In this document: positions 1 to 9,880 of the stretch, piece by piece
How the letters are laid out: each line of letters opens with the position of its first letter
Numbering within the stretch: position 1 is the first letter of the stretch
From: Gigaspora rosea
Taxonomy: Eukaryota > Glomeromycota > Glomeromycetes > Diversisporales > Gigasporaceae
Direction of reading: 5' to 3'
Assembly: GCA_003550325.1 (NCBI GenBank)
Contig: QKWP01000027.1
Coordinates: forward strand, 117,832 to 181,831
DNA: 64,000 nucleotides
Notes under the pieces: model-generated
Seen by the model: the letters and a program-made list of their open reading frames with translations, nothing else
Told to the model about the DNA's origin: nothing
The model's database searches: none
Translations under genes and position numbers: made by a program

Positions 1-164
1 AAAAAAAATAAAATAAAATAAAAAAAATAAAATAAAAAATTTATTAAGTCTATTCTATTTTTTTCAAATTTTTGCATTTTTGCATTTTCTAATTTTTGTA
101 TTTATTATCTGCTAAGTTACTATTATCTAATCCATGTCATAGCACAAGTTAAATATTTAGCTTA
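1..164. other. A-rich low-complexity sequence, no gene
   Basis: Runs of A and T with no reading frame, repeat boundary or RNA-like structure that I can support. Confidence 0.6.
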
Positions 165-174
165 GATCATGGCC

Positions 175-327
175 CAGATTTTTTATTAGCACTTTTTTTG
201 CTTATTAACTGTTTTCATATATAACCTTTTTATCCAATACCTACTTTTCAAATATAACCTTTTTTAAAAAAGGGCATCTATTAGCAAATTTTCAAATATG
301 ACCTTATATAGATTGTTTGGGGTCCTA
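175..327 (-). mobile_element. Partial MITE, family B (ends AGGACCCC..AATC)
   Basis: On the minus strand it starts TAGGACCCCAAACAATC and continues with GGTCATATTTGA and GGTTATATTTGAAAAGTAGG. The same order of motifs occurs at 12938-13140 and, for the terminus, at 14700-14747 and 57550-57608. The opposite terminus is not recognisable here, so this copy is truncated or decayed. Confidence 0.6.
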
Positions 328-707
328 CTAGGCCAAGAAATACAAAATTAGAATAATCAAACAAATCATGAATTTAATTGATTTGTTCATTTAAAAAATC
401 TAATTTTTCTTTTTTAAGTATAATAAACAAAAAATAAAAAATAAAAAATAAATAATTTAAAAAAATAAAAAATAATAAAAATAAAAATATAAAAAAATAA
501 ACAATATAGAAATACAAATATATATTACTCTGGTTATACTGACATCTGGATATAATGACATTATAGTAAAATCCTTCTATACCAATATTTTTTTCAAAAA
601 TTTAATATAAAATATTTATATAACTCACTATATCGACACTTTTAATTTTTTACTAATAACTCAAAAAATGTGATATAACTAGAATAATGTGGATATATAT
701 ATATATA
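328..707. other. AT-rich stretch with a possible pogo-like MITE (~522-690)
   Basis: No gene. Around 522-690 an imperfect inverted pair (TTACTCTGGTTATACTGACA / TTATTCTAGTTATATCAC on the other strand) resembles the pogo/Tc1-type elements at 5382 and 28343, but it is too diverged to be sure. The rest is A-rich simple sequence (411-500). Confidence 0.35.
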
Positions 708-945
708 GGTGAGTTAGTAGAAAGAAACAAATCATTTTTAGTAAATTTTTTTTAATTTTTAAATTAAAATATTTTATCAACTATTTAATCAAATTTGCTA
801 AAATTTTTTTATTTTAATTTTGAAATTATATAAAATAAATAAAAAAATTATTAAAATTTATTAAAATAGTTATTAAAATATTTAAGCTTAAAGTCAAGAA
901 AACTTTTACTTAGAAAAAATTTGTCCCTTTTCTACTGACATATCT
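708..945. mobile_element. Foldback MITE, family Q (TIR GGTGAGTCAGTA)
   Basis: Begins GGTGAGTTAGTAGAAAGAAA and ends, inverted, with TTTGTCCCTTTTCTACTGAC. The whole ~240 bp is a long imperfect palindrome. Other copies: 21007-24668 (split by a retroposon), about 35300-35530 (diverged) and a TIR-only remnant at 39026-39092. Confidence 0.75.
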
Positions 946-1208
946 CTTTTTACAAAATTATAATGAAATAACCTTTTTTTTTAATAATTACCTTTACTTT
1001 TATATATTAAGTAGATTATAAATAGCTTTTTTTAAAATTTTTTTATAACAGAATCAATTAACCGATTTCTATATAAGAATTAGTACAAATAAAAATAGAT
1101 ATATGGGTGGATTGGTTTGACTGATCTGCAAATATAATAATATAATGTTTTTTATTAGATATTAATAGTAATAAAAAAAATTAAACTTAAAATATTCAAT
1201 ATAAATTT
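946..1208. other. AT-rich, no gene or repeat boundary seen
   Basis: Nothing interpretable apart from A/T homopolymer runs. Confidence 0.5.
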
Positions 1209-1553
1209 ATATATGTATTCTAAATAGCTGTTTAAACTACTGTATTTTCTGAAAATAAGCTATTTTCAAAAGAATCTACTTTCTTTATTTTTTTAAAAAT
1301 TTTTAAAGAAATTATTAGCAGTTGCTATATATAAAAGTTAAAATTTTACTAAGTAAATCTCAAAAGCTATTAAGTAAAGTTGTTCAGAATATTAAAATAT
1401 ACTTAAAATAAAAATTTGTTGCCATTTGAAAAACTTTTTATTAGTATGATTTTTAATTTTTTAAAAAATTTAACAATTCAAAATAAGCTACTTTATGTTT
1501 TTTTTGTATAAATTTTTGGCCAAAAAGGGTAGCTTATTTTTGGAAACATATGA
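1209..1553. mobile_element. MITE, family M copy 1
   Basis: Shares a long body with 9447-9759: 'TTAGCAGTTGCTATATATAA', 'AAGTAAAGTTGTTCAG' and the right end AGCTTATTTTTGGAAACATATG. Termini are inverted copies of CATATGTNTCNAAATAAGCT; the left one is degenerate here. Confidence 0.7.
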
Positions 1554-1929
1554 TAACAAGTTTTAAACAAATAGTAATTAATTATTTATGTATTGGTTTA
1601 GTTTTGAAGTACAAACTAACCAATTTAAACAAGATTGTATTAGTATCATATTTCTAAAATAAAACAATAAATCTACAAAAGTTATGCATATAATTAACTA
1701 ACAAATAATAACTATTTTATTACAATATACAGTCATCTCTTTCTAATCTGATCCCTCTCTAATCTAAATCCTTGCTTTAGCCTTATTTTTTGCAGGTTGT
1801 AATTAAATAATAAAATGCTGTATTAATATAAAATGGATTAATAAATTATTATAATATATATTTATATACTGTACATTGTATATTTTATAAATAGAAATTA
1901 AAGAGTCAAAGTAATTCACAACTTTCAGG
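1554..1929. other. AT-rich interval with a lone pogo-like end at 1727
   Basis: TACAGTCATCTCTTTCTAAT at about 1728 strongly resembles the left end of the pogo-like MITE at 5382 (TACAGTCGCCTCTCTCTAAT). No matching right end was found, so it is a solo or truncated terminus. No gene. Confidence 0.45.
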
Positions 1930-3650
1930 GATTATACTTTTTGGATTTGATTTAAAGTATTTAGAAAGGTGTCGAAACCAAAATCAACTTGTTTTTAAAA
2001 CTCAATCATGAAAAAACTATTTTACAAACTTTAATCTAAGTTACAAAAAAATAAACATCTCAAAGCCTTGGCTTGTAATATTTATAATAGAATCAAGTTT
2101 ACAATTTAATCTCATAATTTTTATAATATAGTATTAAATTCTATAGAATTAAATGTAAATAATTTACATATTAATTTTTAAAATTTAGATTCCAAAAATT
2201 ATCAATCAAATAAATTTTTAGATTTAGCTATTTGTGCCTGTAATAAGTCGTTGATTTCTCATAAAGCATATTGTTAGCTTGCAGCAATTATGCCAAAAAA
2301 GGTATGTGAATATGAAATTAAAAAGCATCGACAAGAAATAACACCAATTCACAAGGTTCAAGTTAATTCTATAGCTTTAAATAGGGCTTATAGATTGCTT
2401 AAGTGTATTTTATTTGTTTTAATTCCTAAATTAGCATATAGCAAATCAGCAGGATTACAAGTAGAATGTTATTCATATTAAATTAAGCAAAGATGGTGAC
2501 AAGTTGGCAAGTACTATAATATCTAATGCTAATTGTATATATATTAAATGAGCATGATATAGTTTTAAGCCTGTCTAATTAATATTGTATTTTCCTTTAT
2601 GCTGATACAGAACAATATGAGTCTTTTCAAAAAGCTTTTAGTTTTTTAATTGACGAATTAGTGATTTAAATACAGAAGGAATTATTGACTCGAATAACAA
2701 TCATTGGAAAATCGAATTTTGGTTCGGTTTAGATTAGAAATTTAATCTTTAATTCTTGGTACTAAAGAACTGAAAGCAGATTATTTTTGTTTATATTGTA
2801 ATTATAAAAGCACAGATAATTGGAATATGAACAAAGATTATGAAAATTTTTATAATACTTGGGGACAAAAAAATTCAAATCTTTTACCTTTTTTAGAACA
2901 ACAATATTGTGTACCAAATGAATTATATGTAATGCTTCGTATTACTATTGTTTTATTTAAATATTTTTTTTGAATTATCAGGACCCCGAAATATACATAG
3001 ATAGGTCAGGTTAATTATAGGGTTACTAAAAAAAGTAAGATCTGCAGAAAAAATTTCAAAAATAAACAAAAAATTACTATAAATAGAAAAAATCTGCATA
3101 AAAAACCTCAAAAATAAGCAAACTCATACCTGACCTATCTATGTATATTTCAGGGTTCTAATTGTTAATTAAATCGACATTTAATAAAAATCAAAAAAAT
3201 AATGAAATAACAATTCAGGAACAAATAGAATCAACTATTTATTTTATAGGTGTCAACATTTTTGAGTTCAAAAAAAACTTGAAACACCAAAGGAAAAGCA
3301 GCATTGGACATTACTAATAGAACCCAACAAATTAATAATTCTAAACAAGTTTCTTGTAACTTAATTATTTTAGATTAATGAGAAAAAAAATACAACAACT
3401 TTGGTATGATACTGGTATGATTTTTTTTATTTATAAAACGATGCATAAAATTAATTTGACAAATAAAGATTTTGACAATTTTGTACTTTTAATATGACAA
3501 TGAGTCAGAAAATTTTGTCAACCAACAATCAAAAACAAAGAAGAAAAAATTCTACAAGAAAAACTCTATCAATACAATAATCTTATCCCCCTATATGCAT
3601 GTACTAGCATGTCATATTCCAAAATTTATAAAGTTTCTTAAAACAAAAAA
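1930..3650 (+). pseudogene. Decayed gene, AMF-type uncharacterised protein with 'W.FE.WF..DWKF' motif, split by a MITE
   Basis: Scattered over all three forward frames are pieces that read like one protein. They include 'LAICACNKSLISHKAY' (about 2224), 'MPKKVCEYEIKKHRQEI' (2290, the longest open piece at 63 codons), 'FLYADTEQYESFQKAFSFLI' (about 2593), 'EGIIDSNNNHWKIEFWFGLD' (2675-2734), 'ADYFCLYCNYKSTDNWNMN' (about 2780) and, past the inserted MITE, 'IQQLWYDTG' (about 3390) and 'KFCQPTIKNKE'. I recall a widespread but unnamed protein family in Rhizophagus-type genomes with this order of motifs (acidic glycine motif, FWFSSDWKF, CPWC-like cysteines, later a 'LWYEF' and 'FCRPT' part), but I cannot assign a function. 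Many stops and frame changes make this a dead copy. The 182-bp MITE at 2979-3160 interrupts it. Confidence 0.55.
2979..3160. mobile_element. MITE, family P copy 1 (uninterrupted)
   Basis: CAGGACCCCGAAATATACAT...ATGTATATTTCAGGGTTCTA: inverted ends of about 30 bp, body with 'AAGATCTGCAGAAAAA' and 'CCTCAAAAATAAGCAAACTC'. This is the clean version of the element at 5593-7338 and gives the empty site for the insertion there (GGGTTACTAAA). Target duplication not clear. Confidence 0.85.
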
Positions 3651-3673
3651 TTTATATCTATGATGGTTATTGT

Positions 3674-3969
3674 AGGACCCAGGACATCTCTTATATAAAT
3701 CATAACTGGATTTTTGGCCAATTTTGGCCCAATTTGCTGAAAATAACAAAATATATTTGTTTAAATAACTTTTGATCTAGTGATCAGGATTGAATGAACT
3801 TTTTTTGTTAGATGCGTCTCACTAAGAGCTTCATTTTAAAAAAAAAGTTTGTTCAAATTGGTCAACTAGATGCCAAGATAATTGGCAAAAACTGATTTTT
3901 GCTTTTCAAATTTCAGGGGTTTTTGCTAAAAAAACAAGTATGTTCTCTATACTAGATGCCCAGTGTCCT
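3674..3969. mobile_element. hAT-like MITE, family F copy 1
   Basis: 296 bp starting AGGACCCAGGACATC and ending GCCCAGTGTCCT. Flanks GTTATTGT (3666-3673) and GTTTTTGT (3970-3977) are an 8-bp duplication with one mismatch. The body contains the pair 'TTTTTGCCAATTTTGG' and 'GCCAAGATAATTGGCAAAAA' shared with copies at 42986 and 58946. Confidence 0.75.
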
Positions 3970-4040
3970 GTTTTTGTATTCAAGTATTGAAAAAAATTAT
4001 ATCCACATTCAATTATTTTATAGTAGTGGCATAGGTATAG

Positions 4041-5378
4041 ATGGCGGTGAAATTATAGTGGCAATTTCTACATTCAGCAGTAGAAATTGTTAAAATAATT
4101 TCACCAAAAATTTTTTAAAATTGAAATGCCGAATTAAATTTCAATTATTGAAATTAATCTACATACAAAAATTAAATCAACAGTTGAAATTAAATCAACT
4201 GTTGAAATTATATACACCAAGTCTGGAAGCTATAATCTACATGCTCAAAGTTTTATTTTTTTTTGCTATAGCTAAGATATCTAGAGTTATGACCCAAAAT
4301 TTTTTTTTAACCCTCAATATTACTATATTGTTTTTACTTTATTTGGAATCAAAATCCAAACTCCCAAATCTTTCATTTAACTCACATTAATTAAGTTTGG
4401 AATCAGGCTTTCTATTTTATTTGGGACCAAAAATTTAATAAGGTAGCTGCACAATGCTGTTGACAAGCTTAACAAAAGTTTAGTATAATACTTGATTTAC
4501 TACAAATCAACATATGATACTGTATGCAGTTAAGGCTGATTTTGGTACTATCATGATAAAACAATTGTTAAATTGTGATGACATTCTTGATTATAACTTG
4601 CCAATCAAGATATTAGTAGATTATATTAGAAGTTTTAAAATATGAATGTTTTAACAGTTTATTAATACTAACTAATAAATTATTTATATTTTAGCCTATA
4701 TGTGTACAGCATTATATAATATAATTAATCATGTATAAAATTTTAATAATATATTGTGTTTATTCAATATTTTATAATTAGAAGTTAAATTTGTATAGAA
4801 ATTAACTTTAATCATTTAACTGCATCTAAAAGTTTAACTTATTCAGGTGTTATGATGAAACACAGTATACGAAGCATTTTGTATAAGAATAGAGTCGTAA
4901 ATAGCATTAGTAAATATTATAAAAAAATATATATATATATTTGAATATTTAAATCAAGTGATATATCAATAGACAAAACTGGTAATATCAGAAATAAATA
5001 AAAAAAAAACGAGGCATAACTTAAACTTGAAATACTTAAAATAATCCTTTGAAAGAAATAAGGTTTAATATAAAATGCAAATCAGATCACAATGTCATGT
5101 GTAATATATCCAATCAAAGAACAGTATTTGTTTACATCATTTTACTCCTCAGATAACATACACTATATTGCACTCCATTCCTGGTACAGCCAAATTAATT
5201 TTAATGATTAAATTATTTCAACGGTTGAATTAATTTTGACGGTTAATTTAATTTCAACTGTTGAATTAATTTTGAACATTAAATTAATTTCAACTGTTGA
5301 AAATAATTTCAGTTTCAACAGTTGAATTTAATTTTAACCGTTGAAATTTACAAAATTAAAATTTAATTTCACCGCCAT
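4041..5378. mobile_element. Non-autonomous element, family G (TIR ATGGCGGTGAAATTA)
   Basis: The 1.34-kb interval begins ATGGCGGTGAAATTA and ends TTTAATTTCACCGCCAT. Both subterminal regions (4110-4215 and 5190-5350) are packed with a palindromic motif of the form AATTTCAACNGTTGAAATT, the pattern expected of transposase binding sites. The open frame at 4121-4390 lies in that repeat zone and is not considered a gene. The interior has short coding-like scraps around 4490-4640, not recognisable. Target duplication not identified. Confidence 0.65.
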
Positions 5379-5381
5379 TTA

Positions 5382-5585
5382 CAGTCGCCTCTCTCTAATC
5401 TGAACCTCTCTAAACTGAACACTATTAAATTCTCTCTAAACCGACCAAAATCTCCTAGAACATTTGTAAATTTTATTATAAAGTTCGGATAATCCATATA
5501 TAACTTTTTGAAAACTGAACTTTTCTAAATTTTTATATAGTAAAAAAAAGCAGTCCCGGCAGTTCGGATTAGAGAGAGTTGTCTG
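5382..5585. mobile_element. pogo/Tc1-type MITE, family H
   Basis: 204 bp flanked by TA (5380-5381 and 5586-5587). Ends CAGTCGCCTCTCTCTAATCT and, inverted, CAGACAACTCTCTCTAATCC. The CAGT...CTCTCTAATCTGAAC end is typical of pogo/Fot1-like elements (family knowledge). Confidence 0.8.
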
Positions 5586-5637
5586 TAGGCATAGACCCCG
5601 AAATATACATAGATAGGACAGGTTAATTATAGGGTTA

Positions 5638-7204
5638 GGGAGCTTCCAGAAATTAGCTGATTTTTGGGTGGGTGGGTCAGCTAAAGTATCAGATGTAATT
5701 CCGGCCAAAATTTCATAATTCCGGCCAAAGTTGCAAAATTATTTTTGACCAAAATTATAGATTTATTAATAATATTTGATAATTAATAACTTATGAAATA
5801 CTGGTCCAAATTTAATGATTCAACTACCAAAATGATTCTCTCAATGAGAGGGTTCTAGTGAGCCCAAAATTGTCAAAATCCAATCACAGGATCCTGTGAT
5901 CAGAATAGATTTGTGTTGCTATAAAAGTTCTAATTTATTAAATAATTATAACCCATTTATAGGGGATGGCTAAAGCCAGGTGCGTTTATATGTTTTTGAT
6001 TATTTAATTAAAATTAGGGTAAGGGTTAGTTAGGGGGTTAGGGTTAGGGCTTGACTTATAAGTAAAATTGTCTTCTCGACATTTTTTATTAATGCTCCTA
6101 GACAGGTTTAGACACTTGTTTTTTGTATTTTCGGTGTTTTTCACTTTTTTTCTTTGTTTTTGTCTCGTCGGGCTGATCCGTAAAGATCAAATTTTACGAT
6201 TTGATTGGCTTTCTATCACGTGAACGCACCTGGCTTTAGACGACCCCCATTTATAGCAATACAAATTTATTTTGATCACAGGATCCTGTGATTGGATTTT
6301 AACGATTTTGGCCTTGTTAGAATCCTCTCATTGAGAGGACCATTTTGGTAGTAAAATCATTGAAATTGGCCTAGTAGATCAGAAGTTATTAACAATTAAA
6401 AATTAATTTTTAATTGTTAATAACTATTGCTCTACTGGGCCAATTTTGATGATTTTACTACCAAAATGATCCTCTCAATGAGAGGATTCTAACAAGGCCA
6501 AAATCGTTAAAATCCAATTACAGGATCCTGTGATCAAAATAAATTTGTATTGCTATAAATGGGTTATAATTATTTAATAAATTATATAACTTTTATAGCA
6601 ATACAAATCTATTTCGATCACAGGATCCTGTAATTGGATTTTAACTATTGGGCTTATTAGAATCCTCTCATTGTGAGAATCATTTTGGTAGCAAAATCAT
6701 CAAAATTGGCCCAGTAGATCAGAAGTTATTAACAATTAAAAATTAATTTTTAATTGTTAATAACTTCTAATCTACTGGGCCAATTTTGATGATTTTACTA
6801 CTAAAATGATCCTCTTAATGAGAGGATTCTAACCAGCCCAAAATCATTAAAATCCAATCACAGGATCCTAAGATCGAAATAAATTTGTGTTACTATAAAT
6901 AGGTTATAATTATTTAATAAATTATAGAACTTTTATAGTAACACAAATCTATTCTGATCACAGGATTCTGTGATTAGATTTTGACAATTTTGGGCTTGCT
7001 AGAATCCTCTCATTGAGATCATTTTGGTAGTTAAATCATCAAATTTGGTCCAGTCGATCAAAAGTTATTTACTATTAAATATTATATTTAACTTTTTAAT
7101 AATCGTAAAATCTGATTGGCTAATTGGGTATCAGGTGTAGGTGGGTGGGGTAGGAGTGAGATGGGCTCATAGTAAAAAAAATCAGCTGATTTCTGGAAGC
7201 TCCC
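5638..7204. mobile_element. PIF/Harbinger-like non-autonomous element, 1567 bp, TTA target duplication
   Basis: Ends GGGAGCTTCCAGAAAT...TTTCTGGAAGCTCCC, flanked by TTA at 5635-5637 and 7205-7207. The empty site is visible in the paralogous MITE at about 3023 (GGGTTACTAAA), so boundaries and duplication are secure. A 3-bp TWA duplication with GGG ends is characteristic of PIF/Harbinger. No transposase frame is present. The interior consists of alternating inverted copies of a ~150-bp unit containing ACAGGATCCTGTGAT, CCTCTCAATGAGAGGATT and CCAGTAGATCAGAAGTTATT, so long hairpins are possible. A further MITE is nested at 5962-6247. Confidence 0.85.
5962..6247. mobile_element. hAT-type MITE, family N copy 1, nested
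   Basis: 286 bp, ends GGGGATGGCTAAAGCCAGG and, inverted, GGGGTCGTCTAAAGCCAGG, flanked by exact 8-bp duplications CATTTATA (5954-5961, 6248-6255). The interior has a telomere-like run (TTAGGGTAAGGGTTAGTTAG and similar, about 6014-6052) and a core 'CTCGTCGGGCTGATCC' that recurs in the element at 33823-34143, which has different termini. Confidence 0.85.
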
Positions 7205-7338
7205 TTACTAAAAAAAAAGATCTGCAGAAAAACTTCAAAAATAAGCAAAAAAATTACTATAAATAGAAATAATCTGTATAAAAAACCTCAAAAATAAGCA
7301 AACTCATACCTGACCTATCTATGTATATTTTGGGTTCT

Positions 7339-7930
7339 GTAGCATAGCTGATTGGCTAAAATTAAACTAAATATGATTGGTGACAATCTTTTTTTTATAC
7401 AGTCAACTGTAATTTTTAAAATACTTTTATAAATAAAAATCATCATATCATATGAGAAATTTTTTTGTAATATGTAATATAGAAATCAACTTGAGTTATT
7501 AGTATTTTACCTTGGGTTTTACTGTTTTTTAACTTGGAATACAGTAGAATACAGAAGGTTCAAGATCTAGATAAGAAGCAAAGATATTAAAAGGTCAGAA
7601 GGTAGTTTGGCAACCTAAGCAATTGGTGAGTAAAGTTGCAAGATTTTATTTCTACTAGTTTTGCTTGCCTAATAAAAAATATTATTTCAAGTACATTCTA
7701 AACTATACTTTAATTTTTTTTGTTATATTTATTTAGGTTATAAATATAGTTTATAAATACAGTACAATGTCTATAGTAGTAGTAGTTAGAAATGTTTGCG
7801 TATCTTGAATCTAGTTTAAGTATTTTCTCTGAAATTTCAAGAAATATAAAATTAAATATACTAGTATAATATATTTTAATATGCTGAATAAGTTTTTTAG
7901 AACACAAAGTTAGAATCAATTTGTAAAATT
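7339..7930. other. AT-rich, no supported gene
   Basis: A 69-codon minus-strand frame at 7710-7919 has only low-complexity composition and no recognisable motif. No repeat boundary seen. Confidence 0.5.
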
Positions 7931-9390
7931 TTGAAAATCATAATATTTTTAAAATTTTTTTTATTTGAATTCTATGGATTTGTAGAATTAAAATAAAAAA
8001 ATTTTTATCAAATTTGGTTAAGAACTCATAAAGATATCTTTGATGAAAGTTCCTATAAACAATTTCAATGCAGCTTCTTTGTAATATATTTTTTTGTTTT
8101 TTCAAAATAATCTACTGTTTAGTGATGATTTACAAAACATTTTACTATGCTAACTAAAAAAATTTTATAACAAAACTTGTAGCACATATTATAGACTAAT
8201 AAAATCTCAAATTTCATAAAAAAATATTAAAAAATCGTGAAGATATTAACATTTTTGTAAATTTGGACACATATGTTTTCGCAAGTTTTTCCTAAACTTC
8301 AAATGCTTCCAGAAGTACTTTCTCAAAATGAAATCTCCAAAACATGACTTAGTAAGTTGATAGAATAGGTATTCGAGAATTTTTAGTTAAAATTTTATCA
8401 AAAACAGATTAATGATAATTTTTCAATTTGCTTCCAGATTTAGGATTTTTTAAAATTTTCAATTTTGATGAAAACAGAAAAATCACTATTACAGGCTAGA
8501 TTTTTACAAGTTCAAATAAAACAAGTTACTGCACTCTAATATAATCAATAGAAAATAGGCTAAAATTTTGCTTTCTAAATTTTAAGTTATTTGGTTAAAT
8601 ATTCATTCCATAATAGCTTTTTTTATTTGGTGTAGCTTTTTTATCCCTTAGATTGTAACACAGGCAAATTTGCCTGCATATTTTAAAATTTTTAATAAAA
8701 TTTTAAATATTGATTTTAACCATATCTTTTCTAAGTAAAAAATATTCTTTAAGTTTTGTTTTAGTAACTTTGTTATAAAATTTTTTTAAAATCATTAGAA
8801 AACTTTAATATAATAAATGTTTAAAGTTCTTGTATTGGCATTTTTACTATTAAAATTTTTCTTTAGATTTTTTCAAATTTTATATGTTCCTGTCTATAAA
8901 AAAAATCTTTACTTCTAATACAAGTCTTAATTTTTACAAGTAAATCATTAAAGTTGCAATAATGAAAGTTGTCATCCTTTATATAAACTACAATATTGTC
9001 TTAAGAACTATAGTTCTAAAACTAAAACTAAATAAGATTGCAGAAAAATTGTAATAAAATTTTTTAAAAAAATTTTTTCTTAAAATTATCTATTTTCAGC
9101 TTATATGTAACTATAATTTATTTTCTTATAATATAAAAACTAATTTTGCAAAAAAGTAATCCTTATTTTCAAATATAATTGTACAAAGTTTTATTTAATT
9201 ATTTTAGTATTTTAAAAAAGTAAATCAGAGCTAAAAAAGTGCAAAAACGCAGGCAAATTTGCCTGTGTTCTACTACAATCTAAGGGATAATATACTTTTT
9301 GAAAATAGAAGAATTTTTTATTAAAGATATCTCTACAAGTTCTTGAACAAATTCGATAAAAATTTTTTTATTTGAATTTTATAAATCTGT
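7931..9390. repeat. Diverged units of the palindromic satellite, interrupted by an element
   Basis: 'AATTCTATGGATTTGTAGAATT', 'TTTTTATCAAATTTG' and 'AAAGATATCTTTGATG' at 7960-8050 and the inverted equivalents at 9320-9385 match the satellite at 9881-12745, but are more diverged. An unrelated 644-bp element sits between them (8644-9287). Confidence 0.6.
8644..9287. mobile_element. Non-autonomous element, family R (TIR TCCCTTAGATTGTA)
   Basis: Inverted ends TCCCTTAGATTGTA followed by a palindrome GCAGGCAAATTTGCCTG-type motif at both sides (about 8660-8680 and 9250-9272), with TA on each flank, suggesting a Tc1/mariner-type element. No transposase frame; the interior is T-rich. Confidence 0.7.
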
Positions 9391-9880
9391 TGTGCTCTAA
9401 ATGCAAATTAGCCCAGTTGTTAATTAGAACAACTCAAATGTTAATACCATATATGTCTGGAAATAAGCTACTATCTAAAATAAGCTACCTCCTGATTTTT
9501 TTAAAAAATTTTAAAAAATTCGTTAGCAGTTGCTATATATAAAACTTTTTTTACTAAGTAAACTTCAAAGAGTCAATTAAGTAAAGTTGTTCAGCATATT
9601 AAAATTCACTTACAAAAAAAATATAGTGTTATTTGGACAACTTTTATTAGTACGTTTTTCAATTTTTTCGAAAAATACTTTATTTCGTAATAAGCTACTT
9701 TACGATTTTTTGTGTAATTTTTTGGTCAAAAAAAGTAGCTTAATTTTGGACACATATGGTATTATAGGCAAAATAAAAAACTAGCCTAATCTAACCCTAA
9801 CCTAACTTTAATATTCAGGCTAAATTTAATTTTTAATTTTGCCAGATTGACAACTGGGCTAATTTGCATTTGGGCATGAC
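9391..9880. mobile_element. MITE, family S, holding a nested MITE
   Basis: Ends TGCTCTAAATGCAAATTAGC and, inverted, GCCCAAATGCAAATTAGC followed by CCAGTTGT on both sides. It sits at the centre of a satellite palindrome. MITE M copy 2 (9447-9759) is nested inside. Target duplication unclear. Confidence 0.65.
9447..9759. mobile_element. MITE, family M copy 2, nested
   Basis: CCATATATGTCTGGAAATAA at the left and TTTTGGACACATATGG at the right, TA on both sides. Body matches 1209-1553. A 65-codon frame inside (9587-9784) is not considered a gene. Confidence 0.75.

Larger units (their letters stand above)
5593..7338. mobile_element. MITE, family P copy 2, split by a larger element
   Basis: Ends AGACCCCGAAATATACATAG and TATGTATATTTTGGGTTCT match copy 1 at 2979. 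Removing the 1567-bp insert and its 3-bp duplication leaves 176 bp, close to the intact copy. Outer flanks GTAGGCAT / GTAGCATA may be a degraded 8-bp duplication. Confidence 0.85.

Noticed and set aside
4121..4390. 89-codon frame
   Set aside because: Lies in the subterminal repeat zone of element G; the protein is repeats of LNQLLKL and simple hydrophobics.
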